Below, in pieces: positions 7,101 to 11,021 of a DNA stretch of 11,021 bases (the first letter of the stretch is position 1; each line of letters opens with the position of its first letter). The translations under genes and the position numbers were made by a program. The DNA lies in contig DAOUPL010000030.1 in NCBI GenBank assembly GCA_030626185.1, forward strand, positions 1 to 11,021, in the 5' to 3' direction. This stretch comes from a bacterium (GTDB lineage Bacteria > Babelota > Babeliae > Babelales > Vermiphilaceae). The notes below the pieces were generated by a model, which worked only from the letters and a program-made list of their open reading frames with translations, was not told the DNA's origin and searched no databases.

Positions 7101-7540
7101 TGTTTGAACAATTGGGGAATGTGCCCACCAAGACACGCTGACGTTGCAATAAGGCCCTCTGAGTGTTGCGCTAAGATGTTGTAATCGATGCGCGGTTTAA
7201 AATAAAAACCTTTTTGATAAGAAAATGAGATAAGCTTACAAAGGTTTTTATACCCAATCTCATTTTGCACCAACAAAATAATGTGATAATACTTATTGCT
7301 TGCATCTTTGATGTTTGCATCTTCGGTCAAGTATGCCTCAATACCCAAAACAGGTTTAATCCCTGCCTTTTTACTTTTTTGAAAAAACTTTACTGCGCCA
7401 AAAATGTTGCCATGATCAGTAATCGCAAGTGCTTGTAAATTATTTTTTGTACCAAAGTTGACCAGGCGATCGAGTGAAATAGCGCCATCAAGCAATGAGT
7501 AGTCGGTATGTAGGTGAAGGTGCGTAAAGTGTTTAGACAT
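4097..7540 (-). CDS. dnaE: DNA polymerase III alpha subunit (replicative polymerase)
   Basis: 1147 residues, close to E. coli DnaE (1160). This is the catalytic subunit of chromosome replication. The order of domains is PHP (1 to about 270), palm, thumb and fingers (about 280-810), helix-hairpin-helix (about 820-880), an OB fold (about 988-1060) and a C-terminal tail. Catalytic aspartates are visible at 401 and 403 (MPDIDIDF) and 555 (FLKIDFLGLK), matching E. coli numbering. Other family strings are PVGPGRGSAAGSL, YRPGPLGSGMVDDF, VYQEQVM and YGFNKSHSTAY. QMGLF (909-913) is a canonical sliding-clamp motif. The PHP metal site looks complete: His9 and His11, Asp42-His43, Glu68, His86, Cys136, Asp204 and His206; E. 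coli has lost several of these. The start at 7540 matches the family N-terminus but has no ribosome binding site. It is the last gene of the yebC-yicC-dnaE run, 129 bp after yicC, and its stop overlaps the gene at 3437-4102. Confidence 0.98.
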   Translation of the reverse strand: MSKHFTHLHLHTDYSLLDGAISLDRLVNFGTKNNLQALAITDHGNIFGAVKFFQKSKKAGIKPVLGIEAYLTEDANIKDASNKYYHIILLVQNEIGYKNLCKLISFSYQKGFYFKPRIDYNILAQHSEGLIATSACLGGHIPQLFKHNKMDELNNRLEWFMKHFDNERFYLEVQPTDQQEQQPLNDFLFDLAQKRSLPLVATGDCHYVDKQDHEAHEVMLSVQTHGQLSDPNRYSFGDCRVYMRTQQEMLDLFGTHESAIWNTGEIADKCNFDFVTDKLFFPKCEIPKKHTSESYFKELCQQGLEELFTKKLIDQDKRELYQDRLDLEVNLITTMGFVEYFLIVSDFIKWAHRQGIPVGPGRGSAAGSLVSWTLEITNVDPIKYNLLFERFLNPERVSMPDIDIDFCIEGRDKVIQYVRDKYGHDKVCHIITFGTMMAKGVLKDVARVLGFPFEDSNALTSLIPDQLKISLTESLKQEPKLQEMVDNNPRIKKLFNIALKLEGLTRHASKHAAGIVISPKPIDEVLPLYIPSKSKELVAQYAMTELESIGFLKIDFLGLKNLTIIDRTLQQVKKNHNVTININTIPLDDKKTLNLIARGQTSGIFQLESNGLKEILRKLKPNSFEDVIAVIALYRPGPLGSGMVDDFIERKHGKQKITYIFDELEPILKETYGVIVYQEQVMKIASAIAGYSLGESDILRRAMGKKKVEVMQEQSKLFVQRATKFNFNPKKAQELFDLMAYFAGYGFNKSHSTAYAIITYQTSFLKAHYPAEFMASLISMETNNTEKMAFYLKEAKDLELNLLPPNINTSEINFAAHEKNILFGLQGIKNVGNIALENIVKEREKKSFIDLFDFCKRIDLRTANKRVIENLIYAGAFDTMTGSRAQQHDELATIMDHAIRYKKDKQTGQMGLFSLAGTANDGNDDFFAFSSQAKWSDKETLEKEKEVIGFYLSSHPLESYRAHIKRFGIQGISSIAEHLEQPVKNNGFVIAGMMTSKREITTKKGDRMAFVALEDLTGEAEIIVFPRLFAKVQEWLSDYNVFVVQGDLDAAQTKKVKIKAQEMIPLDLCPEHWKTIKRATITLSDSFKEEPLATFAQEITKGSLNLYFGLQENEQNILIKTKQKINLDKEQSDNLAQKLKATIKFSS

Positions 7541-7560
7541 TTTGCTACTATGGTGATAAA

Positions 7561-7584
7561 GGTTCTAATATTAGTTAGAATACC
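7561..7584. repeat. Imperfect inverted repeat just upstream of dnaE
   Basis: TTCTAA (7563-7568) and TTAGAA (7575-7580) pair around 6 bases. GG/CC extends the stem past a two-base bulge. It sits 21 bases before the dnaE start, so it could be a leader hairpin or an operator. It is AT-rich and short, so chance is possible. Confidence 0.3.
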
Positions 7585-7669
7585 TGATTTTATGTATAAA
7601 GTTGAGTGAAAATTTAGAATAAAAAAGGGTACTGTGAAAAAAGTAAATGTTTTTTTGTTCTTATCGCGG

Positions 7670-8566
7670 TTAAACAATATTTTGTGTCTGCTCGCGTGCT
7701 TTTTCTATTTCAACTTTAACGTTAATCGCATGTTTACCAATTTCGCTGTCGTTACACTTTGATGCAATGGTGTTAATCTCTCTGCCTAGTTCTTGTAAAA
7801 TAAAATCAAGACGCTTACCTTTGCGTGTATCGTCACCTTTAAGATGTTTTTCAAATTCATCAAGATGGCTTGCAAATCGTACAATTTCTTCGTGCAAATC
7901 AAGTTTTTCTAAAATTGTGTACAGCGCTTGATTGTGTGCGTCAGCAATTATTTCAGGGTCAATGCCCGTTTGTGCAATTGCCGTTTTTATTTTTTCTTTT
8001 TGTTCTTCTACTAGTGCTTGTGCTCGTTTAGCAATAATAGCACCTTCTTGACGCATAATTTTAATGCGTTCAGCAAGATCTTTTTCTAACGCAATGCCTT
8101 CTTGCAGGCGAGTTTCTACTACGTTGTCTAAAAGTTCATTAATATTTTGTTCAATTGTTACAATAATGTTTTGATCAACTTCAGCTTCTTCAATAACAAT
8201 AACGTTGGGTAACGACATAAGTGTATTGAGTGAAAAATCTTTTTGTACGTTAAGCTCAGCGCTTAATTTTTCTGCTGCTTGATAATATTGTTTTGCAACA
8301 GGCAAAGATGCTTGAATATTACCTTTAAGTACATTTGAGTTGCTGATATAAATTGTGCAGACAACGTTGCCACGATATAATTTTTTTTTACAAAGACCAA
8401 TAAGTTTATGTTCGATGTAGGCAAGTGATGGATGAATTCTGCAGGTAATGTCAAAAAAACGACTATTGAGCGTTTTTATCGTGATTGTTGCATGCGCTTT
8501 ATCACCTTGTTGATTGCTAATTAAAATAGTTTTACTGGCAAAGCCAGTCATGCTTTGTGTGCTCAT
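7670..8566 (-). CDS. yicC: YicC/YloC family endoribonuclease
   Basis: 298 residues, typical of the family (about 290). YicC-like proteins are cytoplasmic endoribonucleases that take part in RNA turnover. The N-terminus has the family opening SMTGFASK (5-12), followed by TLNSRFFDI, close to the family's K-N-x-R-F-D region. The C-terminal domain ends with GKRLDFILQELGREINTIAS (the 254-273 region), SKCND, and VEIEKAREQTQNIV at the end, matching the family's conserved acidic and basic residues. The middle (about 150-230) is predicted coiled or long-helical. It begins 16 bp after the yebC stop, so the two are very probably co-transcribed; its ribosome binding site is weak (AAAG). The family's other common neighbour, gmk, is not here. 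Confidence 0.93.
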   Translation of the reverse strand: MSTQSMTGFASKTILISNQQGDKAHATITIKTLNSRFFDITCRIHPSLAYIEHKLIGLCKKKLYRGNVVCTIYISNSNVLKGNIQASLPVAKQYYQAAEKLSAELNVQKDFSLNTLMSLPNVIVIEEAEVDQNIIVTIEQNINELLDNVVETRLQEGIALEKDLAERIKIMRQEGAIIAKRAQALVEEQKEKIKTAIAQTGIDPEIIADAHNQALYTILEKLDLHEEIVRFASHLDEFEKHLKGDDTRKGKRLDFILQELGREINTIASKCNDSEIGKHAINVKVEIEKAREQTQNIV

Positions 8567-8582
8567 AATTCTTTAGTGCTTT

Positions 8583-9299
8583 CTAGGCAAGATTGGTATA
8601 AACATTTTGTACATCTTCATGATCATCAAGTTCAGACAAAAAAGACAAGACTTTTTCTGCGTGTTCATCAGAAAGTTCGGTTGTGTTTTTTGCAACCCAT
8701 TCTAGTCCAGCACTTTCGATAGTTAAGTTTTGCTTTTCAAGAATTTCTTTTATCTCGGTAATCTTTTTTGGATCGCATGAAATAGTAAAATACTCGTCTT
8801 GATCACGAATATCTTCTGGGTCATGATCTAATAAAAGTTCGAATAATTGATCTTCTGTTGTGTTGTTTTTAGTCACACGAATAACCCCAAGATGAGCAAA
8901 CATCCAACTGACCGATCCACTTTCACCCAAGTTGCCATTGTTAGAAGAAAAAAGTTTACGCATGCCGGCAACGGTGCGATTTTTGTTATCGGTCAATGTT
9001 TCTACCACAACAGCAATGCCATGAGGACCATAACCTTCGTATAAATATTCTTGATAATTCACGCCAGGCAATTCACCAGTCCCTTTTTTTATCGCACGAA
9101 TAGCGTTATCTTGTGGCATATTGATCATTTTGCCTTTTTCAAGAAGTAGTCGTAGGTGTGCATTATGTGCAGGGTCGCCACCACCATCACGAGCGGTAAC
9201 GGTAATTTCTTTAAGAAGTTTAGTAAAAGCTTTACCTTTTTTAGCGTCTTCTTTTGCTTTTTTGTGTTTGATTTGTGACCATTTATTATGACCTGCCAT
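8583..9299 (-). CDS. yebC: YebC/PmpR family protein (translation/transcription factor)
   Basis: 238 residues. The start at 9299 gives the invariant family N-terminus MAGHNKWSQIKHKKAKEDAK, with AGGAGA 9 bases upstream (9309-9314). A longer reading to 9371 would add 24 unrelated residues. Family strings in order: GKAFTKLLKEI, ARDGGGDP, NMPQDNAIRAIKKGTG, the signature YEGYGPHGIAVVVE, LTDNKNRT, GESGSVSWMF, and the C-terminal LEWVAKN. The family has long been called transcriptional regulators. Recent work on other bacteria points to a ribosome role in relieving stalling at proline-rich sequences; which applies here cannot be told. It precedes yicC by 16 bp. ruvB lies upstream on the same strand, recalling the widespread yebC-ruvCAB clustering, but ruvA and ruvC are absent. 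Confidence 0.95.
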   Translation of the reverse strand: MAGHNKWSQIKHKKAKEDAKKGKAFTKLLKEITVTARDGGGDPAHNAHLRLLLEKGKMINMPQDNAIRAIKKGTGELPGVNYQEYLYEGYGPHGIAVVVETLTDNKNRTVAGMRKLFSSNNGNLGESGSVSWMFAHLGVIRVTKNNTTEDQLFELLLDHDPEDIRDQDEYFTISCDPKKITEIKEILEKQNLTIESAGLEWVAKNTTELSDEHAEKVLSFLSELDDHEDVQNVYTNLA

Positions 9300-9308
9300 A
9301 GTGGTTAT

Positions 9309-9314
9309 TCTCCT
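9309..9314 (-). promoter_or_regulatory. Ribosome binding site that sets the yebC start
   Basis: AGGAGA on the minus strand lies 9 bases before the ATG at 9299-9297. It supports the MAGHNKW start over the upstream in-frame ATG at 9371. Confidence 0.7.
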
Positions 9315-9354
9315 GGTTAGCGTTGACACGTATTCACAGTATACAAAATTGCTG

Positions 9355-9383
9355 ATGATACAAAAATGCAACTATCTTTATAA
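9355..9383 (-). promoter_or_regulatory. Possible promoter for yebC-yicC
   Basis: On the minus strand TTATAA (9383-9378, four of six matches), a 17-base spacer, then TATCAT (9360-9355, five of six). The start would be near 9348, about 49 bases before yebC. The region is AT-rich, so a chance match is possible. Confidence 0.35.
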
Positions 9384-9455
9384 AGTCATCAAGGAGGTCT
9401 TTATTATTGAATAATTTTGTTTAAAGATTTGATTTATAATTGCTTAAATAGGTTG

Positions 9456-9680
9456 TTAACTTTTTCTTGCTTGTTTAATAGATGCTTCTATAAACCCTAA
9501 GATGATCATAAAAAAGATAAACAATGTTATAAAAAATTGAGTTGAGGCTTCTGGGTATAGATAATGTTTTATGGGAAGATAAATAAGATATGAAGTAGCG
9601 CCAATTATTATGGTTTTAGCAAAACCTTTACTAAATTCAATTAGATTTTCTTTATTAAACCAATTTTTGTAATTTATCAT
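9456..9680 (-). CDS. Small two-helix membrane protein, function unknown
   Basis: 74 residues. Two hydrophobic stretches, about 20-37 and 49-64, look like membrane helices joined by a short loop (KHYLYPEAS). The N-terminus is polar with several Lys, and the C-terminus ends in basic residues (KQARKS), so both ends are probably cytoplasmic. No family is recognised; two-helix proteins of this size have many roles, and I assign none. Its G+C over 9481-9660 is about 27% by my count, lower than neighbouring ruvB. No Shine-Dalgarno site precedes the ATG at 9680. An extended -10 lies only about 15 bases upstream, so its mRNA may be almost leaderless. It sits between ruvB and yebC on the same strand, where ruvC or ruvA would lie in many bacteria. 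Moderate confidence that it is expressed. Confidence 0.6.
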   Translation of the reverse strand: MINYKNWFNKENLIEFSKGFAKTIIIGATSYLIYLPIKHYLYPEASTQFFITLFIFFMIILGFIEASIKQARKS

Positions 9681-9694
9681 AGTAATTTTTATTG

Positions 9695-9703
9695 TTTATA
9701 ACA
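9695..9703 (-). promoter_or_regulatory. Possible extended -10 promoter for the small membrane protein
   Basis: TG-T-TATAAA on the minus strand (9703-9695), with no good -35 box. Transcription would begin about 9688, leaving a leader of roughly 8 bases before the ATG at 9680. Confidence 0.35.
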
Positions 9704-9728
9704 CTAAAATATAGGACCATTTAAGTAT

Positions 9729-9744
9729 ATATCATTTTTGATAT
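9729..9744. terminator. Weak AT-rich hairpin after ruvB
   Basis: ATATCA/TGATAT with a 4-base loop begins 3 bases after the ruvB stop (9748-9750). The T-run that would make it a classic terminator (9744-9749) is on the plus strand, where no gene reads into it. For ruvB it is therefore a weak terminator at best. Confidence 0.25.
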
Positions 9745-9747
9745 TTT

Positions 9748-10767
9748 TTAAATCAAGCTTTGTTGTCCAAAAAACTTTTTGTTAAGCAATGGCAATTGTT
9801 GTGCAGGAATACGCCGTCCTCGTGGTGTTTTTTCGAGTAATCCTTTACGCATTAAAAAAGGCTCATAAACTGTTTCTAGCGTATCAGCATCTTCACCAAT
9901 TATTGACGCCAAAGTATCAAGACCAACAGGACCACCACGAAATTGTTCGATAATCGTTTTTAAAATTAGATGATCTAGGCGCGTAAGACCTTCGTGATCG
10001 ATGCCCAAAAACTCAATTGCTTCTTTGGTTATCTCTTGCGTTATTGCTAATTTTTTTATTTGTGCAACATCACGCACACGGCGTAAAATACGCTTTGCAA
10101 TTCGTGGCGTACCACGTGCACAGGTACCAATTAATAGAGCTGCTTGAGGATCAATCGTTAAATTTAGTGCTTGAGCGTTTTGTTCTACAATTGCAGCTAA
10201 CGATTTTGGCGAGTAAAAATCAAGGCGTTCCATGATGCCAAATCTGCTTCGCAATGGTGCAGAAATCATACCACTTTTAGTTGTTGCACCGATTAGTGTG
10301 AATGGTTGTATCGGTAAACTGACCGATTTTGCACCAGCACCTTGGCCGATGATAACGTCAACGCGAAAGTGTTCCATTGCGCTGTACAAAACTTCTTCGA
10401 TAATAGTTGGCATGCGATGAATTTCATCGATAAATAAAATATCACCATGTTTGAGGCCAGAAAGAATTGCAACTAAATCACCGCTGCGCTCCATCATCGG
10501 GCCGCTGCACAGTTTGATGTTTACGTTCATGATGTGTGCCATAATACGTGATAACGTTGTTTTACCCAGGCCAGGAGGGCCAAAAAGCAATAAATGATCA
10601 AGTGGTTCTTTGCGTTGTTTTGCCGCTTGCGTGTAAATAGAAAGTTTTTCTTTCAGTTCTTCTTGCCCAAGATATTCATCAAAGTTGGTTGGATGAAAGC
10701 TTTTGTACTGTTCTTGTGGTGTCTCTTGCTCGGCAATTATGGCGGTAAATTCAGTTTCTTGTGACAT
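9748..10767 (-). CDS. ruvB: Holliday junction branch migration helicase RuvB
   Basis: 339 residues, normal for the family. RuvB is the hexameric AAA+ motor that, with RuvA, drives branch migration of Holliday junctions during recombinational repair. After a short N-terminal leader comes FHPTNFDEYLGQEELKEKL (24-42), then Walker A GPPGLGKTT (63-71), Walker B FIDEIH (112-117), sensor 1 GATT (160-163), arginine-finger region APLRSRFG (170-177) and sensor 2 GTPRIAKR (219-226, Arg222). The C-terminal winged helix (about 258-330) holds GPVGLDTLASIIGED, FLMRKGLLEKTPRGR. All catalytic elements are present. The start at 10767 gives the expected N-terminus, with only a weak AAAG site upstream. ruvA and ruvC are not adjacent; a small membrane gene and yebC follow instead. 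A divergent exported-protein gene starts 141 bp upstream. Confidence 0.98.
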   Translation of the reverse strand: MSQETEFTAIIAEQETPQEQYKSFHPTNFDEYLGQEELKEKLSIYTQAAKQRKEPLDHLLLFGPPGLGKTTLSRIMAHIMNVNIKLCSGPMMERSGDLVAILSGLKHGDILFIDEIHRMPTIIEEVLYSAMEHFRVDVIIGQGAGAKSVSLPIQPFTLIGATTKSGMISAPLRSRFGIMERLDFYSPKSLAAIVEQNAQALNLTIDPQAALLIGTCARGTPRIAKRILRRVRDVAQIKKLAITQEITKEAIEFLGIDHEGLTRLDHLILKTIIEQFRGGPVGLDTLASIIGEDADTLETVYEPFLMRKGLLEKTPRGRRIPAQQLPLLNKKFFGQQSLI

Positions 10768-10802
10768 AACAATCTTTATTTTAAGCGTATTGATTATTGT
10801 TT

Positions 10803-10831
10803 AGGATAAAAAAATGGTAGCGCTTTGCCAA
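10803..10831 (-). promoter_or_regulatory. Predicted sigma70-type promoter for ruvB
   Basis: TTGGCA on the minus strand (10831-10826, five of six matches), a 17-base spacer containing a T7 run, then TATCCT (10808-10803). The start would be near 10796, about 29 bases before the ATG. Confidence 0.5.
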
Positions 10832-10849
10832 TTGTTTATGGGTAATTTG

Positions 10850-10879
10850 TTGTAATCCATGCGATTTAATTGCTAAAAT
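10850..10879 (+). promoter_or_regulatory. Predicted extended -10 promoter for the exported protein at 10909
   Basis: TTGTAA (10850-10855), an 18-base spacer, then TAAAAT (10874-10879, five of six matches) preceded by TGC, which makes an extended -10. The start would be near 10886. It is back-to-back with the ruvB promoter. Confidence 0.5.
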
Positions 10880-10908
10880 GAAATAAAAACGTGAAAAATG
10901 GAGATTTT

Positions 10909-11021
10909 ATGAAGCGTTTATTACTATTTTTATCGTGCGTATTACTGACACCGACAGCTATTTGGGCAATGGATGCCGATGATGAGCAGCAAACTGAATT
11001 TGAGCATTTTGAAGAACTGCC
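10909..11021 (+). CDS. Exported protein of unknown function, N-terminal fragment (runs off the window)
   Basis: Only the first 37 codons are in the window. The start at 10909 has GGAG at 10900-10903, 5 bases upstream. Residues 1-20 form a signal peptide (Lys2-Arg3, Leu-rich core 4-13, AIWA before the cut), followed by Met21. The visible mature part is acidic (MDADDEQQTEFEHFEEL). This is the third gene in the window with a signal peptide ending A|M, and its acidic start is reminiscent of the tail of the protein at 395-712. Too little is visible to name a family or length. It is divergent from ruvB and has its own plausible promoter. Confidence 0.75.
   Translation, partial: MKRLLLFLSCVLLTPTAIWAMDADDEQQTEFEHFEEL

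Noticed and set aside
7541..7669. A separate promoter for dnaE
   Set aside because: Several TATA-like strings exist (such as TATACA and TATTCT on the minus strand), but none has an acceptable -35 box at a proper distance, so no promoter is listed there.
9323..9351. Perfect TTGACA on the plus strand upstream of yebC
   Set aside because: No -10 box lies 16-18 bases downstream and no plus-strand gene follows.
1..11021. CRISPR array, insertion sequence, phage module, defence system or riboswitch
   Set aside because: Reading both strands showed no regularly spaced repeats, transposase or integrase motifs, defence-type domains or recognisable riboswitch cores.

Overview
The window reads as ordinary AT-rich chromosome (roughly 35-40% G+C by eye) of a bacterium using the standard bacterial code. 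It carries mostly core housekeeping genes mixed with small exported proteins of unknown function. Three of those small proteins have a signal peptide whose predicted cleavage site is followed directly by Met (...A|M). That habit, together with the variant PheS and the mix of core genes with small secreted proteins, recalls host-associated lineages such as Candidatus Dependentiae (TM6). This assignment is an inference from memory, not something the sequence proves.

Layout. (1) 1-348, + strand: the C-terminal end of phosphoenolpyruvate synthase, ending at a 15-bp hairpin (352-388) that sits between convergent genes. (2) 395-2693, - strand: pheS, then galU 11 bp downstream, then a small acidic exported protein, probably one transcription unit. 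(3) 2818-2892, + strand: tRNA-Phe(GAA), divergent from pheS, so a synthetase subunit gene and its cognate tRNA share one intergenic region. (4) 2893-3146: a non-coding stretch with a short G+C-rich block and an inverted repeat. (5) 3147-4102, + strand: a small basic exported protein followed by a TPR-like helical protein whose 3' end overlaps the 3' end of dnaE by 6 bp. (6) 4097-10767, - strand: ruvB, a two-helix membrane protein, yebC, yicC and dnaE in transcription order, mainly DNA replication and repair, translation and RNA functions. (7) 10909-end, + strand: the start of another exported protein, divergent from ruvB.

The housekeeping genes are intact and full length. DnaE keeps its catalytic aspartates, a canonical clamp-binding motif and a PHP metal site that looks complete. 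PheS has a four-cysteine insert and RuvB has all its AAA+ motifs. Their usual partners (pheT, ruvA, ruvC) are not in the window. I found no CRISPR array, insertion sequence, phage module or defence system. The least explained material is the set of small exported proteins, one of which has a nuclear-localisation-like basic pattern before a very acidic tail, and the block near 3009-3066.
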